From assembly GCF_016862575.1 (NCBI RefSeq), contig NZ_BONF01000014.1, forward strand, positions 1 through 64,000: DNA of 64,000 bases, given 5' to 3'. Positions 40,438-50,605 of this stretch are shown piece by piece. Position 1 is the first letter of the stretch. Each line of letters starts with the position of its first letter. Below the pieces are notes generated by a model. That model made no database searches and had not been told where the DNA came from. It worked only from the letters and a program-made list of their open reading frames with translations. Position numbers and translations under genes: made by a program. The DNA is from Catellatospora bangladeshensis. Its GTDB lineage: Bacteria; Actinomycetota; Actinomycetes; Mycobacteriales; Micromonosporaceae.

Positions 40438-41892
40438 TCAACTGGTCAGGCGGAAGGTGGCGTCGGCCCGTGCCTGCGTGGTGGTGATCTGGTCGAGCCG
40501 CAGCAGGTAGTTGTAGTGGCGGATGTAGCGGTCGGTGTGGTTGTAGGACTGGTAGGACGACCACGTGCTGTCGGCAAGCCCCGCGACCTGCTTGAACGTC
40601 GCGTCCGCCGCGAACGTCGTGGACCCGTCGTTGGGCGCGAGCACGAAGTCGTAGTTGCTGTGCCGCAGGTAGTAGCCCGGGTAGTTCACCGACTCGAACG
40701 AGACGTACCCGGAGCTGTTCGCCAGGCCGGGCACGGGCCGGAACTGGGCGTCCTGGGCCGGGCTGACGTTGGCGTCGATGCGCACGTCGAGGTTGATGTG
40801 CCGCACGTAGCGGGTCTGGAAGTTGTACGACTGCAGCCGCCGCACCGCCACGCTGCTGCCCCACTTGGCCAGCACCCGGCTGGACTCTGCGGCGGTCAGG
40901 TTCATGATCGAGCCGTGCCGCTTGCGGCTGGTGCCCAGGTTGTAGTCCGACCGGGTCTGGAAGTTGCCGGTGCTGCCCAGGTTCGTCGAGGTGATCGGCA
41001 TGTAGCCGCGCCCGGTGGCGTACTGGTCGAGCCAGAGCGCCCACTCGTTGCGGCCGTTGAACTGCATCCACATCGGGCCCTCGACCACGTTGCCGCCGCC
41101 GGTGCCGTTGGAGATGCCCATGTGTGCCAGGTTGCCGATGTTGGTCCAGCTGCCCAGGACGGAGTTGCTGGCCTCGATCGTGATGTGGCCGTCGGCCGAG
41201 GCGCGGTAGTAGCGGTAGCCGCCGACGCTGTTCGGCACCTCGATGATCTGGGTGTCGATGATGCCCTGGCCCGCGCCGCGGTCGATGTAGAGCTGCGGCG
41301 CGGTGAAGGAGCGGAAGTCGCTGGTGCGCACGTAGTAGATGCGGTGCTTCTTGACGCCGTTGAGGGTGGCGTTGGTGGCCCAGTAGACGACGTAGTCGCC
41401 GGTGGCGGCATTGTAGATCGCCTCGGGCGCCCAGGCGTCGCCCGCGCCGGAGATGGCGCCGGCCACGTTCAGCAGGCGCGGGGCCGACCAGTTGACCAGG
41501 TCGGTCGACTCCCACACCACCAGCGATCTGCTGCCTGCGTTGGCGGCGTCGCTCCAGGAGGTGCCGCTGGCGATGCGCAGGTCGGTGGCGATGATCCAGT
41601 AGCGGTCCCCGGCGGGCGAGCGCACGATCGCGGGGTCGCGTACGCCGCGGGTGCCGACGGTGGACAGCAGCACCGGGCCGCCGCTGTTCAGGTCGGTCCA
41701 GCGCAGGCCGTCGGTGCTGTGGGCGAGGTAGATCTGCTCGCCGTTGGCGGTCTCGCCGGTGAAGTGGACCATCAGGTAGCCGGTGAACGGGTCGAGGGCG
41801 GCGGCGGGTTTCGGCGCCGTCACCGACCAGGAGACGAGGATCAGGCAGGCGAGGGCGAGCAGGGTGCCCAGCCTGGTGCGGGGTCGTGACAT
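40438..41892 (-). CDS. Secreted GH43-type glycosidase with C-terminal AbfB (CBM42) domain
   Basis: 484 residues, AAGGAGAG upstream of the ATG. The signal peptide is residues 1-33 (cleaved near PAAA). Residues about 35-330 form the propeller: base Asp in RGVRDPAIVRSP, WAPEAIYNAATGDYVVYWA, and the acid Glu in VVEGPMWMQFNGRNEW. Residues about 350-484 form an AbfB-like beta-trefoil, with repeats of the type SYNFQTRYVRHINLDVRIDA, SVNYPGYYLRHSNYDFVLA and SYNHTDRYIRHYNYLLRLD, which bind arabinofuranose side chains. The probable activity is alpha-L-arabinofuranosidase-like, on arabinoxylan or arabinan. Thirty bp downstream of the other GH43 gene, so the two form an operon. Confidence 0.9.
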   Translation of the reverse strand: MSRPRTRLGTLLALACLILVSWSVTAPKPAAALDPFTGYLMVHFTGETANGEQIYLAHSTDGLRWTDLNSGGPVLLSTVGTRGVRDPAIVRSPAGDRYWIIATDLRIASGTSWSDAANAGSRSLVVWESTDLVNWSAPRLLNVAGAISGAGDAWAPEAIYNAATGDYVVYWATNATLNGVKKHRIYYVRTSDFRSFTAPQLYIDRGAGQGIIDTQIIEVPNSVGGYRYYRASADGHITIEASNSVLGSWTNIGNLAHMGISNGTGGGNVVEGPMWMQFNGRNEWALWLDQYATGRGYMPITSTNLGSTGNFQTRSDYNLGTSRKRHGSIMNLTAAESSRVLAKWGSSVAVRRLQSYNFQTRYVRHINLDVRIDANVSPAQDAQFRPVPGLANSSGYVSFESVNYPGYYLRHSNYDFVLAPNDGSTTFAADATFKQVAGLADSTWSSYQSYNHTDRYIRHYNYLLRLDQITTTQARADATFRLTS

Positions 41893-41922
41893 GGACGGAT
41901 CTCTCCTTGGGGGCGGGAGGGG

Positions 41923-43320
41923 TCAGAGGGTGGGCACGACCGGGCGGATCGTGCCGTCGGCGTTGAACTCCATGCGGTCGATGGCGGTCTCGCGGTTGGT
42001 GCCGTTGCCGGCGGGCACGGCGAAGCGGTGGTACGCGATGTGCCAGGTGTCGGTGCCGGGCAGCTGCACGACCGAGTGGTGGCCGGGGCCGCGGATGCCT
42101 GCGTCCAGGCGCTTTTGCAGCACGATGCCGCGCTTGGTCCACGGGCCGAGGGGCGAGGTGCCGGTGGCGTACGCGACGCGGTAGTCCTCGCTGCGGGTGT
42201 CGTTCTCCGACCACATCAGGTAGTAGGTGCCGTTGCGCTTGAACACGAACGGCGCCTCGTTGTAGCCGGACGGGGTGATGGTGCGCACCTGCGCGGCGTC
42301 GTACGAGATCATGTCGCTGTTCAGCGGGACGACCCGGGCGACGCCCTGCCCCCAGTAGAGGTAGGAGCGGCCGTCGTCGTCGGTGAAGACCATCGGGTCG
42401 ATCGCCTGCCCGCCGCTGAACTGCCCGCTGGTGACCAGCGGCCGCCCGAGCGCGTCGCGGAACGGCCCGGCCGGGCTGTCGGCCACCGCCACGCCGAGCT
42501 GCTTGGCGGTGTTGCCGCTTGCCGCGCCGCCGCTGAAGTACAGGTAGTAGCGGCCGTTCTTCGCGGCGACGGCCGGGGCCCACGCGGAGTTGTCGGCCCA
42601 GGACACGTCCGGCCCGTGGTCGAGGATCACGCCGTGGTCGGTCCAGTTCACCAGGTCGGCCGAGGAGAACGCCTTGTAGTAGGTGCCGCTCCAGCCCGCG
42701 TACCCGTCGGTGGTCGGGTAGAGGTAGTAGCGGCCGCCGAAGTAGGCGAGGTGCGGGTCGGCGAACAGGCCCGGGATCACCGGCCCGGCGGTCGTCTTCG
42801 GCGCCCACGGTGCGGTGATCCGGAACGAGCTGTCCGCCCGGAATGCCGCCGTGTCCTGGTAGGCGTCCAGCCACAGCGCGAAGTCGCGGTGCCGGATGCG
42901 CCGGGACGGGTAGTTGTACGAGGTCAGCGACACCGAACCGGCGGTGGACCCGTCGACGGCGCAGAACGTCGCGTCGGCCCGGAACACCGCGTCGCCGGTG
43001 TTGGCGTCGATCCGCAGCCGGTAGTCGCGGTGTCGCAGGAACAGCCCGCTCTTGGTCTGGAACGAATAGCAGGACGGCGAGGCGAGCCCGTTGACCACGG
43101 TGAACGTGGCGTCCTGCTTGACCTGTGCGGTGCTGGCCGAGGTGACCGCGTCGACCCGGCCGAGGGAGTCCAGGTGCCGCACGAACCGCCCGGGATAGTT
43201 GACGGACTCCAGCGACCGGGCGCCGGTGGGCAGCGTCGCCGCGTACGCCGGCGCCCCGGACAGCACCACCACGAAGCCCGCCGCCAGGGCGGAAAGTGCC
43301 AGCATGGAGCGAAAACGCAT
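41923..43320 (-). CDS. Secreted GH43-type glycosidase with N-terminal AbfB (CBM42) domain
   Basis: 465 residues. The signal peptide ends near residue 27 (AYAA). Here the AbfB-like trefoil comes first (residues about 35-170: SVNYPGRFVRHLDSLGRVDA, SFQTKSGLFLRHRDYRLRID, SYNYPSRRIRHRDFALWLDA). The GH43 propeller follows, with base Asp in LFADPHLAYFGGRYYLYP, pKa-modulating Asp in AIDPMVFTDDDGRS and acid Glu in YNEAPFVFKRNGTYYLMW. This domain order mirrors the partner gene downstream, which has the trefoil at the other end. The start lies 14 bp from a LacI-type operator, and the ribosome site GGAGA abuts it, so repressor binding should block initiation. Confidence 0.92.
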   Translation of the reverse strand: MRFRSMLALSALAAGFVVVLSGAPAYAATLPTGARSLESVNYPGRFVRHLDSLGRVDAVTSASTAQVKQDATFTVVNGLASPSCYSFQTKSGLFLRHRDYRLRIDANTGDAVFRADATFCAVDGSTAGSVSLTSYNYPSRRIRHRDFALWLDAYQDTAAFRADSSFRITAPWAPKTTAGPVIPGLFADPHLAYFGGRYYLYPTTDGYAGWSGTYYKAFSSADLVNWTDHGVILDHGPDVSWADNSAWAPAVAAKNGRYYLYFSGGAASGNTAKQLGVAVADSPAGPFRDALGRPLVTSGQFSGGQAIDPMVFTDDDGRSYLYWGQGVARVVPLNSDMISYDAAQVRTITPSGYNEAPFVFKRNGTYYLMWSENDTRSEDYRVAYATGTSPLGPWTKRGIVLQKRLDAGIRGPGHHSVVQLPGTDTWHIAYHRFAVPAGNGTNRETAIDRMEFNADGTIRPVVPTL

Positions 43321-43333
43321 AGTCGGTCTCCTA

Positions 43334-43347
43334 TGTTAGCGCTCACA
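43334..43347. promoter_or_regulatory. LacI-type operator of the GH43 operon
   Basis: TGTTAGCGCTCACA is a palindrome about the central CG with one mismatched position, matching the LacI/GalR-family consensus. It lies between promoter and ribosome site, a typical repression position. The regulator gene is not in this window. Confidence 0.7.
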
Positions 43348-43375
43348 TTACGGCCCGATGCTTCGCGGTGAGTCG

Positions 43376-43420
43376 AAATGGTTTCGGGTTGCAGGAAGTG
43401 TCAACACTGCTGAAACCATT
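43376..43420 (-). promoter_or_regulatory. Promoter/operator region of the GH43 operon
   Basis: On the minus strand TTGACA lies at 43404-43399 and a weak -10 (CCATTT) 17 bp downstream at 43381-43376. A 9-bp dyad AATGGTTTC (43377-43385) / GAAACCATT (43412-43420) embraces the -35 region and could bind a second regulator. Confidence 0.4.
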
Positions 43421-43454
43421 GTCAAGCATCAGATCGAAGATCCTGCGTACAGCC

Positions 43455-43487
43455 GTGGGAGCCGGTCCACGAAGGACCGGCTCCCAC
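43455..43487. terminator. Intrinsic terminator of the M1 peptidase gene
   Basis: A 14-bp perfect stem (GTGGGAGCCGGTCC / GGACCGGCTCCCAC) with the loop ACGAA, 14 bp downstream of the M1 stop on the minus strand. Confidence 0.7.
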
Positions 43488-43501
43488 GAAGCACACGGCT
43501 G

Positions 43502-44896
<1,395 letters not shown>

Positions 44897-44999
44897 GAGA
44901 ACACCGTAAGCCAGGCAAAGCATCCTGTTCCCGACAGTCGCGAAGCTGGGAGCAACCTGTGATCCCAAACCGACACCGCGTTCTGCGATCATCTTCGGC

Positions 45000-46286
45000 A
45001 TGGTCGACGAGATCGATGGCGTGTGCCTACCCGCCGCGGTACGGGCCCTGCGCGCGGCCGGGTTCGACCCGGTGCTGCGCCCGGCGCCCCGGCGCTCGCA
45101 CACCGCGCCCCCACCGGCCGGGGCCTGGATCCCCATGCCGGGCGAGGACGCGTACGCCGTCGTGACCGTCACCGCGCTCGCCGCCGGCGCCACCCCCGGC
45201 ACCTGGGAGCAGGCGACCAGCTCGGACGGCGCATCCCGGCTGCCGGGCTACCGGGTCGCGTTCCACGAATGTCCGTACCGGACGCGCGGCCACGGCTACG
45301 CCAGCCCCGTCGCGGACCTGCACACGCCCTCCGCGGAGGAGGTCGCCGGCCAGGTGCGCGAGTGGAGCCGGTGGCAGTCGACCTGGTCGGTCGTCCCGAC
45401 CACGACGCCGTGGGCGCGCCGGGAGCGCTGGATGAACCGGCTGGTGCAGTCCAAGCTCACCTCGGCGGACATACCCGTCGCGGTGGACCTGGATCCGCTG
45501 ATGGTGGCGCTGCTGGACCGCGACCAGGAGGCCGCGCTGCGGGCGGACCTGGACGCGCTGTTCACCCCGGGCATCGCCTGGCGCTTCCCCCGCGACCGGA
45601 CCGGCGCGCGCCTGGCCACGAAGACGCAGGTGCTGCTGCGCGAGTGCGCCCCGCCGACGCACCCCCTCGGCAAGGGACTGTGGCTGGTGGCGGACGGTCC
45701 CGCGCCGCGGGCCGAGGCAGCGCTGACCATCCGGCTCGCCCAGGTGCGCGGGCTCGCCCGGCCATACCGATGGGACACCCACCCGGAGTTCTGGCGCACC
45801 GGCCCCGGCACCCTCGATCGGCTGTGGGGACTCGGCGGCGAGACCACTGCCGAGCTTGCCGCACAGGTCACCGCCATGCTGGAGGCGGGCGACGCCGTCA
45901 CGGCGCTGGACGCCTGCGGGGTGACGCTGGATCCCAGGTCACGGCGGCTGCTGTCCGGCCTGCCGGACAACTTCGAGCTGCGCCGGTGGACCGACCGGTG
46001 GGTGGCCAACGCCTGCGAGGTGCTGTCCGGCGCGGCGCCGTGGACCTGGCGGGAGGCGGTGACGCCCAAGCGGCGCCCGCAGCGCCTGGCCTCGCTCGGC
46101 GGGTTCAACCCCAGCCGCCGCCCCGGACTGTTCCTGGCCCACCGCAAGGGCACCGCGCACCTGAGCTTCGACCAGAGCGCCAGCCCGCTGGTGCTGGCGC
46201 GCGCCCGCTGGCAGCGGGACCACGACTACGACCTGGTCCGCCATGGCAAGCTCACGGTGGCGCAGATCCCCATGCCGCAGCCGTAA
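45000..46286 (+). CDS. Hypothetical protein, unrecognised
   Basis: 428 residues, [20 protein letters not shown] at the start; no ribosome site stands out, so a leaderless start is possible. The sequence is soluble, rich in Arg, Trp and Pro, with charged segments such as [40 protein letters not shown] and a C-terminal [21 protein letters not shown] see no catalytic motif, signal peptide or membrane helix. It is divergent from the M1 gene (103 bp apart) and 28 bp upstream of the CoA-transferase gene, so it may share that transcript. GC3 bias supports a real gene. Confidence 0.6.
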   Translation: MVDEIDGVCLPAAVRALRAAGFDPVLRPAPRRSHTAPPPAGAWIPMPGEDAYAVVTVTALAAGATPGTWEQATSSDGASRLPGYRVAFHECPYRTRGHGYASPVADLHTPSAEEVAGQVREWSRWQSTWSVVPTTTPWARRERWMNRLVQSKLTSADIPVAVDLDPLMVALLDRDQEAALRADLDALFTPGIAWRFPRDRTGARLATKTQVLLRECAPPTHPLGKGLWLVADGPAPRAEAALTIRLAQVRGLARPYRWDTHPEFWRTGPGTLDRLWGLGGETTAELAAQVTAMLEAGDAVTALDACGVTLDPRSRRLLSGLPDNFELRRWTDRWVANACEVLSGAAPWTWREAVTPKRRPQRLASLGGFNPSRRPGLFLAHRKGTAHLSFDQSASPLVLARARWQRDHDYDLVRHGKLTVAQIPMPQP

Positions 46287-46314
46287 CGCCGCACCGCCGA
46301 CAAGGATCCACGGT

Positions 46315-47478
46315 ATGTCCCACGAGAAGGCCGGACCGCTGGCCGGAGTACGCGTCATCGAGCTGGGCGGCATCGGCCCCGGCCCGTTCTGCGGCATGAT
46401 CCTGGCCGACCTCGGCGCGGACGTGGTCCGCGTCGACCGTCCCGCCGAGCACGGCGGCGCCTCGATGCACCCGATCCTGCACCGCGGCCGCCGCTCCATC
46501 ACGGTGGACCTGAAGCGACCGGCCGGGGTGGACCTGGTGCTGCGGCTGCTCGACGAGGCCGACGCGCTCGTCGAAGGCTTCCGTCCGGGCGTCACCGAGC
46601 GCCTCGGCCTCGGCCCCGACGCCTGCCTGGCCCGCAACCCGCGCCTGGTGTACGGGCGGATGACCGGCTGGGGCCAGGACGGACCCCTCGCCCAGGCCCC
46701 CGGGCACGACATCAACTACATCGCCCTGGCGGGCGCCCTGTCGGCGATCGGCCCGCGCGACGGCGACCCGGCGGTGCCGCTCAACCTCGTCGGCGACATG
46801 GGCGGCGGCGGCCTGCTGCTGGCACTGGGCATCACCGCCGCGCTGCTCGCGGCCCGGCAGACCGGCCGGGGCCAGGTGGTCGACGCCGCGATGACCGACG
46901 GCACCGCCATCCAGCTCGCCCTGATCCACGGCCTGCTCCGCACCGGCCTGTGGCAGGAGGGCCGGGAGGCCAACCTGTTCGACGGCGGTGCCCCGTTCTA
47001 CCGGACCTACCGCACGGCCGGCGGCGGCCACGTGGCGGTGGGCTGCGTCGAACCGCAGTTCTACGCCGCCATGCTGGACGTGCTCGGGCTGGCCGACGAC
47101 CCGCTGCTGACCCGCCAGCACGACCGCGCCGCCTGGCCGGAGATGGGTGCCCGCCTGGGCGCGGTCTTCGCGACCAGGACCCGCGACGAGTGGACGGCCG
47201 CCTTCGACGGCACCCAGGCCTGCGTCACCCCCGTGCTGGACTTCGCCGAGGCCGCCGCCCATCCGCACAACGCGGCGCGCGGCACCTACCGGCGCACCGC
47301 CGACGGCCTGCCGGAGCCCGGCGTCGCGCCCCGCTTCCTGGGCACTCCCCCGGCGGAGCCCCGGCCGGCGCCGGAGATCGGCCAGGACACCGACGAGGTG
47401 CTGCGCGCATCCGGCGTCGGGGCCGAGCAGCTCACGGCGCTCCGCGCGGCCGGCGTCATCGGCGGCGGCGTCGCTTGA
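46315..47478 (+). CDS. CaiB/BaiF-family CoA transferase or alpha-methylacyl-CoA racemase
   Basis: 387 residues from the ATG at 46315 with CAAGGA upstream. Family III hallmarks are present: [20 protein letters not shown], the catalytic-loop [34 protein letters not shown] and [14 protein letters not shown]. The [12 protein letters not shown] region has the Asp that forms the CoA anhydride. Methylacyl-CoA racemases share the same fold and this start motif, so transferase or racemase (Amacr-like) cannot be separated from sequence alone. It is located 28 bp after an unknown gene on the same strand. Confidence 0.85.
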   Translation: MSHEKAGPLAGVRVIELGGIGPGPFCGMILADLGADVVRVDRPAEHGGASMHPILHRGRRSITVDLKRPAGVDLVLRLLDEADALVEGFRPGVTERLGLGPDACLARNPRLVYGRMTGWGQDGPLAQAPGHDINYIALAGALSAIGPRDGDPAVPLNLVGDMGGGGLLLALGITAALLAARQTGRGQVVDAAMTDGTAIQLALIHGLLRTGLWQEGREANLFDGGAPFYRTYRTAGGGHVAVGCVEPQFYAAMLDVLGLADDPLLTRQHDRAAWPEMGARLGAVFATRTRDEWTAAFDGTQACVTPVLDFAEAAAHPHNAARGTYRRTADGLPEPGVAPRFLGTPPAEPRPAPEIGQDTDEVLRASGVGAEQLTALRAAGVIGGGVA

Positions 47479-47683
47479 TGATCAGCCGCCCCGTCAGGTC
47501 GTCGCTGCGACACCGGTGATCAGCGTTTCGTGCAGAAACCGCGGTCCAGCCGCACTTTCTGACACAAGACCGCGATCTTGACACTCGTGCCGGAGGGCCG
47601 ATCCCGGCGGAACCGCCGTCCTGGCCGGGCGTCTGCGGGAACAATGCGACTACGAGGGCAGGCGCTGCCCGCCGGGGGTTGCT

Positions 47684-48442
47684 GTGTCCGCTTCGCTGGT
47701 GTTCCTGGGTCACTCGACGGTGCTGATCGAGATCGGCGGCGTCCGGGTGCTCACGGACCCCGTGCTGCGCGGTCGCCTGCTTTTCCTGCGGCGGCACGCC
47801 GCGCCGGTGGCCGTGGGCCACTACGCCGAGGTCGACGCGGTGGTGCTGTCGCACCTGCACCACGACCACTGCGACCTGCACTCGCTGGCTCTGCTGGGGC
47901 GCGACGTGCGCCTGATCGCGCCGGACGGAGCCGGGGGCTTCCTGCGCAAGCGCGGGTTCCGCCGGGTCGTCACCCTCGCGGCGGGTGAGTCCCATCAGGT
48001 CGGGCCGGTGACGGTCACCGCGACCCCGGCGGTGCACGACGGGCGGCGCGAGCCGTTCGGGCCACGCGCCGCCGCGGTCGGCTATCTCATCAGCGACGGG
48101 CCGACCGTCGCGTACTTCGCCGGGGACACCGACCTGTTCGCGGGCATGCGCGGGCTGTGCCCCGACCTGGACCTGGCGCTGATCCCGGTGTGGGGCTGGG
48201 GCCCGAACCTCGGCCCCGGCCACCTGGACCCCGAGCGCGCCGCCGACGCCGTCGAGCTGCTGCGCCCGCGCCGCGCCGTGCCAGTGCACTGGGGCACGCT
48301 GTTCCCATACGGGCTGCGCCCCTTCTTCGCCGACCGGCTGCGTACGCCCGCGCGCGCGTTCGCCGCCGCCGTCGCGGCCCGGGGACTGCCGACCGAGGTG
48401 GCGCTGCTCGCGCCGGGCAGCGGGCTGACGTGGCACCCGTGA
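47684..48442 (+). CDS. Metallo-beta-lactamase-fold hydrolase (UlaG-like)
   Basis: 252 residues from a GTG. The signature HLHHDHCD (HxHxDH) gives zinc ligands. Further ligand residues are the His in TATPAVHDGRR, the Asp in YFAGDTDLF and the His in AVPVHWGTL. The start SLVFLGHSTVLIEIGGVRVL is typical of the MBL subgroup with UlaG (L-ascorbate 6-phosphate lactonase) and RomA-like proteins. The likely reaction is hydrolysis of a small phosphoester, lactone or N-acyl substrate. The stop overlaps the next gene's GTG by 3 bases, so the two are translationally coupled. Confidence 0.88.
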   Translation: MSASLVFLGHSTVLIEIGGVRVLTDPVLRGRLLFLRRHAAPVAVGHYAEVDAVVLSHLHHDHCDLHSLALLGRDVRLIAPDGAGGFLRKRGFRRVVTLAAGESHQVGPVTVTATPAVHDGRREPFGPRAAAVGYLISDGPTVAYFAGDTDLFAGMRGLCPDLDLALIPVWGWGPNLGPGHLDPERAADAVELLRPRRAVPVHWGTLFPYGLRPFFADRLRTPARAFAAAVAARGLPTEVALLAPGSGLTWHP

Positions 48443-50481
48443 AACGCCTGCGGCCCGCGATCAGCGAGCTCCGGCTGGCGATCCCCGTGCTGCTGCTCGA
48501 CTGGGCGGCGCTGGGCATCGCGATCGCCGTCACCCCGGGGCTGTCGGCGCACACCGGCTGGGACGTGCTGCTCGCGGCGGTGCTGCTCGCGGTCGCCGCC
48601 GCGCTGCTGCGGCCGCTGTTCGCGGCGTTCGCGGCCCGGCTCGGCTGGGCCGGGGTCGTCGCGGGCTGGCTGCTCACCCAGGCCCTGCTCGTCTACCTGG
48701 CCCTGTCCGCCGCCCCGAACATCGAGGTGCACGGCTTCTGGCCCGCGTTCTGGGGCTCCTGGGTCTACTCCGCCCTGGTCAGCGCGGGAATGTGGGTCGT
48801 CACCGCGGGCGACAACTCGGCCGTGCTGGCGCACCTGCTGCGGACCACCCGCCGCGACCGCCGCGAGGCGCTCACCACGACCGTGCCCGGGGTGGTGATC
48901 ATCCAGATCGACGGGCTGTCCGCGCCGCTGGCCCGCTGGGCGGTCCAGGCCGGCAACCTGCCCGCGCTCACCCGCTGGATCCGCTCGGGCAGCCACCGGC
49001 TGGCCGAATGGCACGCGCAGCTGCCCGCCACGACCCCGGCCAGCCAGGCCGGGCTGCTGCACGGGGCGAGCGCGCACGTGCCCGCGTTCCGCTGGCTGGA
49101 GAAGGAGACCGGGCGGCTCGTCGTCACCAACCACCCCCGGGACGCCGAGTACGTCGAGCGCGGCTTCTCCGACGGCCGGGGGCTGCTGGCCGACGGCGGG
49201 GTGAGCCTGAGCAACGTGTTCTCCGGCGACGCACCGGTCAGCCTGCTGACCATGAGCACCGTGGCCCGCAAGGGGGCGCGGCGCGGCCCGACCCGGGAGG
49301 TCAGCACGTATCTGGTGGACCCGTTCGGGCTGACCCGGTCGCTGGTGCTGACCATCGGCGAGATGATCAAAGAGGTGTTCCAGGCGCGGCGGCAGCGCGC
49401 CCGCGACATCGAGCCCCGGGTGCACCGCAGCGCGTCGTACGTGGCGCTGCGCGGGGTGACCAACGTGCTGCTGCGGGACCTCAATCTGACCCTGATCGCG
49501 GAGCACATGATGCGGGGCGCGCCGGTGATCTACTGCGACTTCGTCGACTACGACGAGATCGCGCACCACGCGGGGCCCACCCGGGCCGAGTCGCTGGCGT
49601 CGCTGGACGGCATCGACTGGGTGCTGGGCACGCTGGAGCAGGTCGCGGCGGACACGCCCCGGCCGTACCACTTCGTGGTCCTGTCCGATCACGGGCAGAG
49701 CCAGGGGGCGACGTTCCTGCAGCGCCACGGCCTCACGCTGGAGGCCCTGGTGCGCAGGCTCATGTCGGGCGAGGACGCGGACGTGGCGGGCGCGCCCGAG
49801 AACGAGCAGTGGGGCCGGGTGCGCGCCCTGCTCACCGAGCTCAGCGGCGAGCGGCAGGTCGTCGGCAGGCTGACGTCGAGCGTGCTGGAGGCGCATCACG
49901 AACCGGCCGCGCCCGCCCCGGCCGAGGGCGTGGACCTGGTCGTGGTCGCGTCCGGCAACCTGGGCATGGTGTACCTGGCCCGCGAGCGCCGCCGGCTGAC
50001 CATGGAGGAGATCGAGACGCAGCACCCGAACCTGCTCACCGGCCTGGTCACCCACCCCGGCATCGGGTTCGTGATGGTGCGGTCGGCGTCGCGCGGTGCG
50101 GTCGTGCTCGGCCGGGACGGGGTGCGCCACCTCGCGGACGGGCGGGTCGACGGCACGGACCCGCTGGCCGCGTTCGGGCCGCACGCGGCGGCCGACCTGG
50201 CCCGGCACGACACCCTGCCGCACGTCGGCGACATCGTGCTCAACAGCCCGCTGGACACCTCGACCGACGAGGTGGCCGCATTCGAGGAGCTGGTCGGCTG
50301 CCACGGCGGGCTCGGCGGCTGGCAGACCCGGCCGGTGCTGATCCACCCCGCCGCGTGGCCCGCCCCGGACGAGATCATCGGCGCCGACGCGGTGCACCGG
50401 CAGCTCGTACGCTGGCTGGAGGACCTCGGCCTGCGTACGCGGCCGGGGCCGCCGGGTCCCGGTGCCACGGGATCAGCTTGA
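48439..50481 (+). CDS. Membrane-anchored alkaline-phosphatase-superfamily protein
   Basis: 680 residues from the GTG at 48439, overlapping the MBL stop. Four hydrophobic helices occupy residues 1-120 (RLAIPVLLLDWAALGIAIAV, WDVLLAAVLLAVAAALLRPL, WAGVVAGWLLTQALLVYLAL), reminiscent of phage-holin-like N-termini of actinobacterial members. The phosphatase core has the metal-Asp motif IIQIDGLSAPLARW, a nucleophile region ATTPASQAGLLHG, DFVDYDEIAHHAGP and LSDHGQSQG, the family metal sites. It probably hydrolyses a phosphoester or phosphodiester near the membrane. The coupling to an MBL hydrolase suggests a shared lipid, nucleotide or glycan substrate; this is inference. Confidence 0.8.
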   Translation: MKRLRPAISELRLAIPVLLLDWAALGIAIAVTPGLSAHTGWDVLLAAVLLAVAAALLRPLFAAFAARLGWAGVVAGWLLTQALLVYLALSAAPNIEVHGFWPAFWGSWVYSALVSAGMWVVTAGDNSAVLAHLLRTTRRDRREALTTTVPGVVIIQIDGLSAPLARWAVQAGNLPALTRWIRSGSHRLAEWHAQLPATTPASQAGLLHGASAHVPAFRWLEKETGRLVVTNHPRDAEYVERGFSDGRGLLADGGVSLSNVFSGDAPVSLLTMSTVARKGARRGPTREVSTYLVDPFGLTRSLVLTIGEMIKEVFQARRQRARDIEPRVHRSASYVALRGVTNVLLRDLNLTLIAEHMMRGAPVIYCDFVDYDEIAHHAGPTRAESLASLDGIDWVLGTLEQVAADTPRPYHFVVLSDHGQSQGATFLQRHGLTLEALVRRLMSGEDADVAGAPENEQWGRVRALLTELSGERQVVGRLTSSVLEAHHEPAAPAPAEGVDLVVVASGNLGMVYLARERRRLTMEEIETQHPNLLTGLVTHPGIGFVMVRSASRGAVVLGRDGVRHLADGRVDGTDPLAAFGPHAAADLARHDTLPHVGDIVLNSPLDTSTDEVAAFEELVGCHGGLGGWQTRPVLIHPAAWPAPDEIIGADAVHRQLVRWLEDLGLRTRPGPPGPGATGSA

Positions 50482-50605
50482 TTCGCAACAGATGTGGGTG
50501 CTTGCCCTGATCTTCCTCCTTCGATACCGTCCGGTGAGGTGCGGCAGCGCGTCCACCCATTACCTGCCGCGCCGGTTGGTCCCACAAGGACGAGAGGCGC
50601 GACGT

